Made by a program: the position numbers and the translations under genes
Shown here: positions 1-10,322 of the stretch, piece after piece
Layout of the letters: each line of letters opens with the position of its first letter
Numbering within the stretch: position 1 is the first letter of the stretch
The notes under the pieces: model-generated
What the model was told of the DNA's origin: nothing
The model's input: only the letters and a program-made list of their open reading frames with translations
Databases searched by the model: none
NCBI GenBank assembly: GCA_958496175.1
Contig: OY292274.1
Location: 46,510,630 to 46,574,629 of the forward strand
From: Sisyra terminalis
Lineage: Eukaryota > Arthropoda > Insecta > Neuroptera > Sisyridae
DNA: 64,000 nucleotides
Direction: 5' to 3'

Positions 1-1148
1 ACAGCGTTTTACAAAGTTCAATTGTTTTAATTAAATTTCAAAATGAACTTGAGTTGGAACGCTTCGCGTAATTCGACTCAGTGTGATGGAATGGAAGAAA
101 CGGAAGTATTGGAAAATAAATTGCATTTGCTTTAATTGATCGATCGCCGATGGAAAATCCATTTTCATTTCGGGAGTCAATGCAATTTTCGTTGATGGAA
201 CACTGAATCAATAACCGTATCAATTAATTAGAAAACGGAAAAGATTTCGTTTGAGAAAATCAACAATAGGAATCATTTTTTACACATTGATTAATGGGAT
301 ATTAATTAAAAAGATTCACTCGAAAAAGTTCAGTTTTAAAGCCTTTTCCTTCAATCTATGCATAAAGTACTATTAAGCTTTAAAAAGTACCCGGAGTTAA
401 GATTAGAAAATATTTTTTTTATCTGATCAACCATTTTCCGGATTTTACAGAAATATAATCAGAACCATGTATTTAAAAAACTATTTAGGCATTTTGAAGT
501 TTCTGCAATATTTATTATTTTATAGATGGCCACTCTATTGATCTCTCAATTACTTGTTATGTAAACGGTATACTTACGGTTCGTTGAATGCGTTTTCATA
601 AAAAGCTGATCAAAAAGTAGACTTTGTCTTTCTTCAATGACAATAAACCAACATGAACGGTTTGCAATTTGTTATGAAAAAGTCATGTTTTGTTTAGAAT
701 AAACGTTATATTTTGGCATATTGTAAAGAAAAGACGACATTTTATTTTAAAAATAACGTTTACCTTAAAGCTTCTTGGGGAAAAGCTCTGTAGTATTTAG
801 TTTCATCTCGTCAAAATATTCATATTTTTTGATATTCGGATAAAATATTTCTTGTCATATTTTACGAAGCTACTAAACGCAAACGTATTTCTTTTTTTAT
901 TATTATCTGTCTGTAAACATGAGCTGATGTCTTGGTTTTTCAAGGATCCGAGATACTTTTTACAGGCCCAGTGTAGGGGAAAGTGGGAACAGTTAACAAA
1001 GGGCACATTGATACATCAGCAGTATTTAACCGTTTAAATTAATTGATCGTATTTAAATGGTGATATCTCTAAAATGCTCATTAAAACGTTTGTAAACATC
1101 CACTATGATTGCATCAACAGTCTAACAGTCGGAAACATTTTATAAGAC
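1..1148. other. AT-rich non-genic stretch
   Basis: No credible gene. The open frames here are short and low in complexity. The only texture is a short GC-richer patch near 970-1005 (tagggg...gtgggaacag...aaagggcac) that resembles the G-rich ends of the pogo-like elements found later, but no second end was found, so it is not called as an element. Confidence 0.6.
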
Positions 1149-1422
1149 ACTAGCTGATCCCCGCAACTTCGTCTGCGTAACGTAGGTGTAGATTATATTT
1201 TCTTTTTAAATTTGCTATTTGTAGTGATATATGAAAATTATTATTTTTCTTATTTCTTTTACGAAAAACATAATCATACATAAAAACACGATTTTGTCAA
1301 CTTTAAAAATACACATTTAATAAACTGTTACTTAGAATAAAATAGTTGTGTATAATGATCAATAAATGTTCAAAAAATAATTATAAATATCTAAAAAAAG
1401 TACCTAAAAAAACCGTATACCT

Positions 1423-1442
1423 ACGGTAGGTATACCTACCGT
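1423..1442. repeat. Perfect 20 bp palindrome
   Basis: The sequence acggtaggtatacctaccgt equals its own reverse complement. It overlaps a second palindromic unit starting at 1415 (gtatacctacggtaggtata). It lies inside the 1.25 kb repeat. It may be a by-product of local duplication or a protein-binding dyad. Confidence 0.85.
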
Positions 1443-1883
1443 GAACCAATTAATCCGTAAATCAATCAGCAGTTCTATAAAGTCCGTCATAATTATAACT
1501 TAAAATAGTCAAAAATTATCAAAACACTCATCTAGATATTTAGAATATTAGTAAAAATCCCATTTCATTGTCTCGACTCTCGAATGAACCCTTTTCTCGA
1601 AACTATTTCACTACTGCAATGTACAAATCTACCGCGAAATAAAAATTTGTTCAATTGCACGAAACCTAATTTCTCCATAATCAACAATAACCATTGTGTA
1701 TCTATGCACTTATTATTAAAATATTTGAAATTCAACTATATAATTAAACCATTTTCTTTTAGTTCACCGAATTGCTCGCTACTCGATATTCGCTCACTAA
1801 TCTATTTATTTGTGAATACGTATTTTGGATTTTCAGTTTTACAATATGTAAAAGCCAAAAAACTTAATGCTCACTTATGAACT

Positions 1884-1894
1884 TAACCTTTTTC

Positions 1895-1939
<45 letters not shown>

Positions 1940-1952
1940 CTGAAAAAGGTTA
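1884..1952. repeat. (TA)n microsatellite flanked by a 16 bp inverted repeat
   Basis: A run of about 20 TA units is bracketed by aacctttttcagatat and its reverse complement atatctgaaaaaggtt, so the whole segment can fold into a long hairpin. The open frame across it encodes only alternating Tyr-Ile and is not a gene. Confidence 0.9.
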
Positions 1953-2534
1953 TTTTTTAAAAAAGATTAAAAAATTGCAAAGAGGCAATTTTTTATACTT
2001 TAAATTGAATTTACTGTGCTTTTTATCAGTTCAACTTAAAATATTTTTACAGATTATTTTTTAACTTTTAATTTCTTTCCAATGATATATAACTCACCTG
2101 TCTAAAATAAAAAATTCTATTTTCATCCCTAGGGAATACCTTCCCTTATTATTTTTTTGGAATGATAAGTAGCCTATAGTATGTGGGACACTGTGTTGTA
2201 TCTTAATACCAAATTTCATTAAATTCGGTTGTTCCGTTCTTTAGTTAAATCGGGACACACAGACAGACAGACAAAAATTTTAAAAATGTTAAATTTGGAA
2301 TAAGGGCCTCTTGAAACAAATATTTACCCTAAAATTGGGTTCAAAATCGAAATGTACAGACAGACGTAAGAATTTTATATATTAAGTAGTATAGATAACA
2401 TGTTTTGAGTGTAGTCAGCTCAAAATACGTTCTGGTTAGCGGGATCCGTATGGCGAGTTGGCCCCCAAATGGTAACCTATATCGATACTTAAGTTTTAAT
2501 ATCGACTTGATGTACAAACATAATTTATATACTT

Positions 2535-2720
2535 TTTGTGATCAAACTTCTCGTTGACCTTGAGATATTGGCAAAAATGTCTTCCCGCAGGGTTATTAGC
2601 AGGACTTATGATTTTTCTTAGGGTAAACGTGACTTGGATTGATTGTTCATTATTTGCGACCAAATTTCTCTTCTCTTTGATCTTGAGATATTGGCAAAAA
2701 TGACCGCCCGCATGACTATT
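2535..2720. repeat. Two diverged direct repeats, offset 123 bp
   Basis: The block cttgagatattggcaaaaat occurs at 2559 and again at 2682, each preceded by a similar gaccaaa/gatcaaac segment and followed by a similar cccgca segment. A minus-strand frame crossing both copies encodes a repeated HFCQYLK motif, which follows from the DNA duplication and is not taken as a protein. Confidence 0.75.
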
Positions 2721-2732
2721 ATTCAAAGTAAT

Positions 2733-2900
2733 ATATTTCAAAAACTAATTAAGCTAGAGAAGTGTAACCAACGCGATGAAACCTAATAACCATTAGGTTA
2801 CTTTAAAGAGCTTATCATACTATACTGCGATATACTCTGTAAAATAACCTAAAGCCTCGCATTGATTTCACTTCTCTAGCTTAATTAGTTTTTGAGATAT
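2733..2900. mobile_element. MITE, 168 bp, 32 bp terminal inverted repeats
   Basis: The ends are 32 bp inverted repeats (2733-2764 and 2869-2900) differing at one position; the inner part of the arm is aaactaattaagctagagaa. Weaker arm homology continues inward for about 15 bp. It has no coding capacity. The superfamily is not clear because the target duplication is ambiguous in AT-rich flanks. Confidence 0.75.
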
Positions 2901-4099
2901 ATCATTTAATTAAATATTTGTAGGATATTTAATGTCGGGTAATAAAAATTCAATGTAAGTAAGGTAAGTTTTGAATTAAAATAAATTTCAAAAAAGGTAA
3001 ATACTTTGACCCAAATTCAGTCAAATGACTTTCTGGTAAATTAGTGATCAAGGTGATTGCATTACTCTTAAGTAAAAAGACGTTGAGATCATAATTCCAA
3101 ATAAGCTAATTATTTTCCTTGTGGTTTTCGGTTTACAGGACTAAAAAGTACCCTAGAGTCGCTTTAATATAAGTAATGAAGCGATAGTCATTGACTTGAA
3201 AGAAAAGGAAAGAAATTGTAAATTAAAGGTATGTTTAAATCTGTTAGTTTTACTTTTTTTCCATGTGTGATTTGCGTTTTGGGGCATATTTGATCTTATT
3301 ATAAACTAGAGTCGTTTTATTTCGAAACAAACCTCTCTGTACTAAAACAATCAAAACAATTACGTCGTTCATGCAATATTCATGAATTCAACCACTCGTT
3401 TGTTCCCTCATTTGCTCTCCTCTTACATATACAACCTTTGAAAACAACTGCAAAACATGTTGCACATTTTATCATAAAATTACTAGAATTGCACTCACTT
3501 GCACCACTAAACTTCAATATTTCAACCCCTCTTTTCCACTTTTATTCTAAATCTCTTCCTTTTTATTCGTAAACAGATATTAGATACAAATTCGAAAAGC
3601 TCACAAATCAAGTGAAACCTATAATTGTTTGGGTATTAAGTATAAGAATTGAGGTTCAAAAATAAAAAGCTTGGAAAAATACAGACAATAAATCATTAAG
3701 TATAATTAAAAACTAATCAGCGAGCTACTAAATTATGCAAACCTCCTCCACTTATGCTATCCACCGCGCACGAGTCGTCAAAGAAAAATGAAGTTTTCAC
3801 AAAGACAAGGATAAGTTAAGAACTTTTCTTATAGGGAATGCGAGAAAGACGTACAATACTGTGCGGTCAATTTAAATATATTTTGTCTTTTAAAAAAACG
3901 AATCAAATGGAATAAGTCTCTTTTTAAATAAAGCAGAAACAGCGACTATTTCAGTCATTGGTGCCGACTTATTCGGGCAAAAGGAGGCACTTTCCCCCTG
4001 ACCGTATGAATATTTGCATTTTTCTTCCAAATTTTTATACTATTTATTGCTAGCTACTTAATTATCTCATTTTTTTGCTAGCGAATGGATTACTTTTAA
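2901..4099. other. Non-genic stretch
   Basis: Apart from the SINE fragment at 3150-3215 there is nothing recognisable. The sequence is AT-rich and all frames are short. Confidence 0.6.
3150..3215 (+). repeat. SINE tail fragment
   Basis: The block starting ccctagagtcgctttaatat and continuing with gaagcgatag matches the 3' body of the tRNA-derived SINE seen in better form at 10.2, 41.2 and 54.7 kb. The tRNA-like head is absent. Confidence 0.5.
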
Positions 4100-5065
4100 A
4101 ATGACATCCGTATGATCCGTATCTTTGGAGGTAATCCTGGAATCGAACCAGTTTTTGGCGTCCTCTTAAGATCAGAAATACTGCTCAACCAAACTATGTC
4201 TCATGGACCAAAATAAATGGAAATTGGAAAGGGCAATATTGAGCAAATATGTCGGATGGGATAAGACATACCATTGAAATGCTTCCAAACGTTTCTTAAT
4301 AGCTTTTGGGGCATATAAACGAGCGTTGATACACTAAAAGCTAACCATTTTATATCTTTTGTTTGAATGATTTGAATTTTGGATACTTATATCTTCAATT
4401 CTCAGTCCAGTTACATTAATTTTTCCTGTTAATGTTCTCCAGTAATGGTTTCATTAGGTTGGACTAACTCAAAAAATTACTTCAATGTAATCCCACCAAA
4501 TGCAAGTCAATAAATTCTTATCAATAATATTCGGTTAAGCCGTTGAATCTCATGACTTTTCTCTTTGAATTATAGAATTGGATCAACTGTTAGTCCTTCA
4601 TTGTAATTCTATGCAAAAAAAATCTTCCGTGATAGGCTTTGAAGAAGTGATTTTTTCTTAACTTGAGTTCATGGGGATCCCAGTTTCCACATTTTTATCA
4701 TCCTCATGACCTACAGATGGTGTGAAACCTGTAGTTGACTCATTTTATGGTTTCTATAAGCTTTTCGAGAGTTCCACATGAATCTTGATCTAATAATCTC
4801 TCCAACTCAAAACCTTCAAACTTTACTGGTCTACCTTCGGCTCTATCTTTGTTCCTGGTATCAAAATTACCAGTTTAAAGACGTCTAAACCAATATTTAC
4901 ATGTTTCATAGATGGAACATGTTTTCCATATGCTTATGCAGGAGTTGATGTCCATCAACTGCAATTTTTTTAAAATGGAAACAAAAAGCTTCAGACGTTG
5001 CGTTTTGTAACCACAAAACTTAAGACAGGTTTGAGTACGAAGGAAGTATGATGTTTAACATTTCA
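4100..5065 (-). pseudogene. Mariner transposase pseudogene
   Basis: Read on the minus strand, three-frame translation recovers much of a mariner-family transposase (the cut-and-paste enzyme with a DD34D catalytic triad) in conserved order. The linker reads CKYWFRRL, then GNFDTRNKDRAEGRP near 4830-4880, resembling the family WFxxFxxGDFDxxDxxRxGRP motif. ELERLLDQDSCGTLEKL follows, and a C-terminal part reads APKAIKKRLEAFQWYVLSHP and FHLFWSMRHSL near 4170-4320. It resembles the mauritiana-type group. There are many stops and frameshifts, and the catalytic aspartates are largely lost (the second region reads CINARL where HDNARP is usual), so it is dead. Terminal repeats were not located, so the element boundaries are approximate. 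Confidence 0.85.
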
Positions 5066-5465
5066 ACCAAATGGTAAACTACGGTTTTCGAAGGGAAAGG
5101 ATAGCGCTTTGACATGAATATAGTGAAAAAAAAGGCCGTTACGATTTCATCCTAGTAACGCTATTTTTTAAGCCCACAAACTAATTTGTAAACCAAAAAC
5201 ATTAATTATACTCAGACAGGTTACAGTTTTACACGTAGGTAATTGATTTTCGCAAGAGAGAGCTTACCTCTTAATAAGTACAGTCCCGGGCCATATTCTT
5301 AGACACACTTAAGATTTTTTACAAAATGTATTTATTCAATTAAATTAAATTTAATATTATTTACTTTTACATTATAAAAACTTGTATTGATTTTTAAGAA
5401 ATATATTTTCTGGGTAAGAGTAAAACCTTGTTTATTATCCCTATTACCCTACTTTAGGATAATAG

Positions 5466-5646
5466 CCTTGATTTGAAACCCATTGAAAATATGTGGAAGT
5501 TGCTGAAGAAAAAATTAGCTAAGGAGATGGTCACAACAGAAAAAAAGCCCTTAGAAAAAATATTCACGTATGGAATCATCATCCACAAATACAGCAGACG
5601 GTATTGTCCTACATAGACAGCGTACTGCGCAGAATGGGAACTTAAA
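5466..5646 (+). pseudogene. Tc1 transposase C-terminal remnant
   Basis: The translation DLKPIENMWKLLKKKLAKE is the conserved region of Tc1-type transposases around the last catalytic acid (usual form SPDLNPIENxWxxLK). After a frameshift near 5555 the adjacent frame continues WNHHPQIQQTVLSYIDSVLR and ends RMGT-stop, matching the usual Tc1 C-terminus. The N-terminal DNA-binding half and the first two catalytic aspartates are missing, so it cannot be active. Confidence 0.85.
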
Positions 5647-5677
5647 TATCAATAAACGGGCTTTCAATTAAATATTA

Positions 5678-6612
5678 GGGGAAGTCCGGGCAAAGCGGAC
5701 ACCTTAAGCTTTAATGACCTATAGCAATAAAACGTATAGACATAGAAATAAAACAATTGCTGAGTATGAATAAGTATTTATTATAATTTTTAATATAATC
5801 ATCAAAAATTTGGTAACATCAATATTTTACTTAAAATTACTAACAATATTCAAATTGGTACAGCTATCCGCTTTGCGCAACCAGTTGGGTAAGTGGATAG
5901 GACCATAGGGCAAAGTGAACACATGGTAAATTAAAGACAAAATATCGAAATCAATGTAAGAAGAATGAAATTAATGATAGATATATAGCTACTTAATTAT
6001 CAGATAATACGATTGAAGATCGTTCTTCTGTTCGTTGTTGAAAACCTTGCGAAAACGGCCAAGCTGAGCAGTAGAACTACCTTTTTCCAATGCCTATACA
6101 AAGTAGCATAAGATAAGCCATATTTTCTTGCTGTTGTTTTCACTGGAATACCAGCATTACAGTCTGCTACCGTAAGCATCATAACATCCTCACTCCATTT
6201 GGCTTGATTAGTTTTCCTTTTATATTTGTAAACCATCTATAGCATTATAAATGAAAGACATTGATCAAAAATCAAAAAGCCTACCAGGTAAATTGAAATT
6301 GTTATACGGGCATGTGGATACGTATCTACTTTGCCCGTATTCTCTTTGCCCAATAGGCACTTGGTAAACCAAACCTAATCTACAACCAAATCCAAAAACA
6401 ATATCTCAATATAACTTGTAGTAATTCAACAAGAAAGCGTACACTTTAAAGATACAAACAAGGCAAAACAGTAACATCACATGTACATGAGTAATTAGGA
6501 AAATACTTACCTTGAAATATCGTAACAAAGTATCATTTATTTATTTTAACTTTTTTTTAATCACGGATCATCGGATCATGTGGCCTACGACAGGCAAATT
6601 TAGGACTTCCCC
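5678..6612 (-). mobile_element. Pogo-like element, copy A (935 bp), nested in Tc1
   Basis: The ends are ggggaagtccgggcaaagcg at 5678 and ggacttcccc at 6603-6612, with flanking TA on both sides. Several subterminal copies of a gggcaaagcg-type motif occur inside (near 5866, 5908 and 6335), a common place for transposase-binding repeats. A pogo-type HTH fragment is encoded on the minus strand, so the 5' end of the element is at 6612. The related copy B at 42.95 kb shares both ends. It is an internally deleted, non-autonomous derivative. Confidence 0.9.
5989..6236 (-). pseudogene. Pogo-type transposase N-terminus with HTH, frameshifted
   Basis: The frame starts MVYKYKRKTNQAKWSEDVMM and continues with KTTARKYGLSYATLYRHWKK. 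This is the psq-type helix-turn-helix found at the N-terminus of pogo/Tigger transposases, which recognises the element ends. After HWKK a one-base shift breaks the frame. The neighbouring frame resumes STAQLGRFRKVFNNEQKNDL and stops at 5989-5991, which matches the usual residues following the HTH in this family. The CENP-B-like second DNA-binding domain and the DDE catalytic domain are absent. The HTH alone is about 50 residues and could still fold, but expression is not shown. Confidence 0.85.
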
Positions 6613-6847
6613 TATACAATTTAGCTCGCCATAATCAAGATGTTTAATTAATTTGATATTAAAAAATTGTTTTTAGTAAATATGATTTTTGGTCACGCTA
6701 GTTGGTAATATAAGCGTAATAGATAAAATTTGTACGGGAAAGTTAATCCCAATCAAAAATATAGACCCAAAATAAAATAGCTCTTACTTCAGGTTTTATA
6801 CAAAACCTATACAAACCTAGCGTCTATTAATATGGCCAGGGACTGTA

Positions 6848-9800
6848 TCTCCTCCTGGAAAAAATCAGTGGACGCCCATGATTTGAGGAAAATTTTAATT
6901 TTTCCGCTCGTAAGAACGTTAAGTAACCGTTGCGTCAGATATCATCGCTTTGTTTTTCGCGTCCGTTGCGTCTCTTTTACGGCAACTTAATCGTTAATTT
7001 GATTCGAATTTTCCACGTAATCTTGTCGCAAATGAAAAATGTGTAAGCTGCAACTCTGTTGGGCTTTCCGCGAACGTTTTTTTTCTTCGTTTTCGTCTTA
7101 TCAGACCGAATATTAATTAATGTTTTAATGTATTTTTATTCGCAGCAATAAATTACCGCAAATGATTTTCTATTTAATTGCTTTTAGTTTACTTTTTCTT
7201 TGTCTCTTTCTTTTCTTATTAAACCTTTTTTACGCGTCGCTTACAGAAGAGGGTTCAGGGAAAAGTTTTATAATTTAATTTGAGTTCAATGAATAAATCT
7301 GATTACATTTAATGGTTTTATTTGAAAGAAAAAAAATATCACAATCCCTACGCAAAAATACAAAAGCAATTTCTAAATTCACTGGTCTTATAACTTCAGA
7401 TTTTTAAAAGCTCGCCGTATAACAGGAAAAAGCTTGACCGTTTTCATTTAGCAATAAAAACGGTCATATCAATAAATTCTTACATATTTTTTCTAATAAC
7501 AACTTAAAACCGTTTACTTTCTTGGCAATTTATTAAATAAACGAAACAGTCAAACCCTTGACCCTTCTCTACGTCGTGTCGTTAGTTAGAGAGAGACGTA
7601 CTCAAAAATAAAAACTTCACCATAAAATATAGGCTTTATAAAAGTGACGTTTTCACAGTGTCGTTTTTCACACACAACTGCTTGTTTTGATGCGATTCGA
7701 ACGATTTCGAGTTTTTCGAAACAAACATATGTTAGTTATCGTTTATTATCCCATATTTTATACTCCCATTTTTCGCACTTGCCCTCGCTTTAAACCTTAT
7801 AATTTTCCAACTTTGATATAAAAAAGTGAACATGAACTTTAAATTAAATTTCAGTAACGAAATACAAAGAAAAAATAATTTTTGGAATATCAAAATAAAT
7901 GTAATAATTACTGTATCCTAGTACTTAATTTTTTATTTCGTCCAATATCAACAGGTTTTTGTATTATGCCATAAACTTAATAAGACCGCTATACACTTAA
8001 AGTTTAATATTCGACTATGATAAATGCTGTCTAATAGCATTTGAATGAAGCTGTACTGGATTTTTGTTCGACTTGTTTACACAAATAACCATATCTATGT
8101 GTATAAAACGAAATTTTAGTTGCTTAAATGCAAAATTAACCTATACCTTTAAATAATATCACACCAATAAATCAACAATTAGAGAGATGTAACTTTTCTA
8201 ACCTTTAATCTTTATTGTTTTTATTATTGTTACTAAAACTTAGTGAAGTCCAGTGTCAAAATCAAAGAAGGTAAATTCTTACACTGTAAAAAAATTGACT
8301 CTGAGGTCGAATTCCTTAGGAGTTTGACTAATATATCTTTAGTGAAATCTTTTTTGCTTTATTCAATCCCAAACGGTTTGAATCAATATTTTATATTTCT
8401 AGTGACAAGAAACAAACGTATATTTGAATAGTATGTCTAATACATTCACAACAATGGCAAGTGTAGTTGAGTGAACTTTCCTCCACATTTCACATCAAAA
8501 TTAGGGGATTTTATATTTGTGTACCTAAGCTGCTCATGCGCATAACATGAAATATTCAATACAGTTCCTTATAGTGCTATATCACTATTGTCAATTATTG
8601 TTCATGCCGTTTATAAGAAAATATAAATACTACCCAAGAGTATCGACAATAAATAAAAATTATTCCTTCTTCTCCTTCTCTCTTTTGTTTTAAAATTGTC
8701 ATTCATTAATTTTATTAGAAATTATATTGAAGTTTTGAAACGACCGCGCTCCGACCTAGGTCGTTGAAGTGAAAAAGTGAGTTGGATAGAGATAAGGTTG
8801 CCGAGTCGAATACGGGATCAAACATGAATCCTCTATACTTTATCTCTGTGTTTTCTAAGCTGTATTATCGATTTGAACCTATGAATTTTGCTTTTCATTT
8901 AACATTTTAACTTGTAAGTATACAACATTAATTATAAATTATTGTTTTAATAAGTGTAATAACATATTTTAATATTCATTAAAAACATTTTAGCGGATAA
9001 TTTGTGTTGAACGATTAATACATTGTATTTTATAAAAATGGCTGATGACGCGGTCAAAGTATATTTAATGAGATCTTTATGACAGTTTTTGAGGTTTGTA
9101 TAATATTTTTTAACAAATTAAAATATTTATATATTTATAAACTTTTATTGTTCCTCCATGAGCCGGTGTATCAGTCAAACAAAAAATTATTGGAAACCTA
9201 CGTCAAAAGAAAGCCAGCGAGGATTTGCTGTTCATATTAAAGTAAGTTATATTTATAATAATATATTTTATTTTATTCTAATAAATGATTATTTGTATTT
9301 TTTATAGTATGGGCTAGGAGTTTTTAAAGTTCTTAAATATAGTATGGACTTATACTTTTAATTTAATAATTTAAGTTTTCATATTTTGTTTTGTTTGAAA
9401 ATATGTTATAATTATGTACATTTGTTTTTAATAAAAATATATAAAATGAAAACCAAATCTGCCTTTATTTAATAAATTATACCTACTTTCTAACCAAGTA
9501 TATTTTTAATTTTAAATAAAATTTAATTGAAACTAATTTATTTTTTTTGGTTGAAATATCTGTGCGAATTAAACCAAATATATAAAATTATTCATTCAAT
9601 TTCGTTTATATTTGAATTAAGTATAGTTATGTTTGTAAGAAGTATCCAAATTTTTAATCAAGTTTATATATTGTTTGAAATTAATATGATGGTGATTTTA
9701 TACAAAGAAATCGAAGTTGACTTGACGTCACTAAGTTCTCTACTCAATTGAATGTTTCTTGGCCCAAAAAACATTTTGAAACTCATATAGCGCTTGATTT

Positions 9801-10185
9801 AAAGATTATGCGCATTTGCCGTATCCAACCTTACAGCTGGTTTTAACCAAACGAAAAACGTTTGAGATTAGCACGCTCTTTTTACGGTGTACCAACATCT
9901 TTAAAATTAAAACTGCTGATCGGTGCTGATCGTTTTTGTAGCTGCTGAGAAATCAATGCATTACAGCTCCTCGTCATAACAAGCATTACTTGGTATGGCA
10001 TAAGTAATCCTATTCTTTCTCACTCCATCCGCATCCATTCCATGCATATTAAAACTAGCTTTTTATTTGAACTACTTAGTTTAACAGATCTTGCTCACTC
10101 ACTCTTCTCCACCAAAATTGCATTTCATTAATTACAGCGGCTGATGTAATTTATTTATTTTTTTAAAAATTTATAAAAACAATAA
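6848..10185. other. Long AT-rich non-genic stretch
   Basis: No gene or complete element was recognised. A patch at 8740-8830 has a tRNA B-box-like string (gggatcaaacatgaatcc) but no matching box A and no SINE body, so it is not called. The rest is AT-rich sequence with short chance frames. Confidence 0.6.
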
Positions 10186-10322
10186 AAACGAATGGGATCG
10201 ATCCTCGTATCGTACAAATTTTTAATATTTCTTGATAACGGATTTAATTAACCCTAGAGTCGTTAAAATACCTTAATAGTTATAAAGCGACGGTAAATAA
10301 CAATTTAAAGAAAATAAAAACG
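10186..10322 (+). repeat. tRNA-derived SINE, 5'-truncated copy
   Basis: It starts in the B-box region (gggatcgatcctcgtatcg) and continues with the shared SINE body (attaaccctagagtcgttaa, then ataaagcgacggtaaataac). The same order is found on the minus strand at 41.2 kb and on the plus strand at 54.7 kb. The head with box A is missing. Confidence 0.8.

Larger units (their letters stand above)
1149..2396 (+). repeat. Unclassified interspersed repeat, about 1.25 kb
   Basis: It begins with ctagctgatccccgcaactt and ends around the block with cacagacagacagacaaaaa and a tail reading ttatatattaagtagtatag. This head and tail style is widespread in insect interspersed repeats, and the opening ctag-tg-ccc-gc pattern is shared with the three 1.1 kb copies at 19.9, 46.6 and 59.3 kb. 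No transposase or reverse transcriptase motif is visible inside. Ends are approximate and no target duplication was found. The class could be non-LTR-derived or another non-autonomous type. Confidence 0.5.
5281..6845 (+). mobile_element. Tc1-type transposon relic with nested pogo-like element
   Basis: Terminal inverted repeats are cagtcccgggccatattctt at 5281 and the reverse complement of tggccagggactg at 6833-6845. Both ends are flanked by TA (5279-5280 and 6846-6847), the duplication expected for the Tc1/mariner superfamily. A C-terminal transposase remnant lies at 5466-5646 on the plus strand. The element is interrupted at 5678-6612 by a pogo-like element, so without the insertion it would be about 630 bp. 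Most of the transposase gene was lost. Confidence 0.9.

Noticed and set aside
970..1005. Pogo-like element terminus
   Set aside because: G-rich string only; no partner end and no TA-flanked limit.
1867..2064. Open frame with alternating Tyr-Ile
   Set aside because: Produced entirely by the TA microsatellite.
2496..2741. 81-codon minus-strand frame with repeated HFCQYLK motif
   Set aside because: The repeated motif follows from a DNA direct repeat; there are no coding features and the flank is a MITE.
4130..4185. tRNA-like string (aatcctggaatcgaacca)
   Set aside because: It lies within the mariner pseudogene C-terminal region and no cloverleaf forms.
8740..8830. tRNA or SINE head
   Set aside because: Only a B-box-like string is present; no cloverleaf, box A or SINE body could be drawn.
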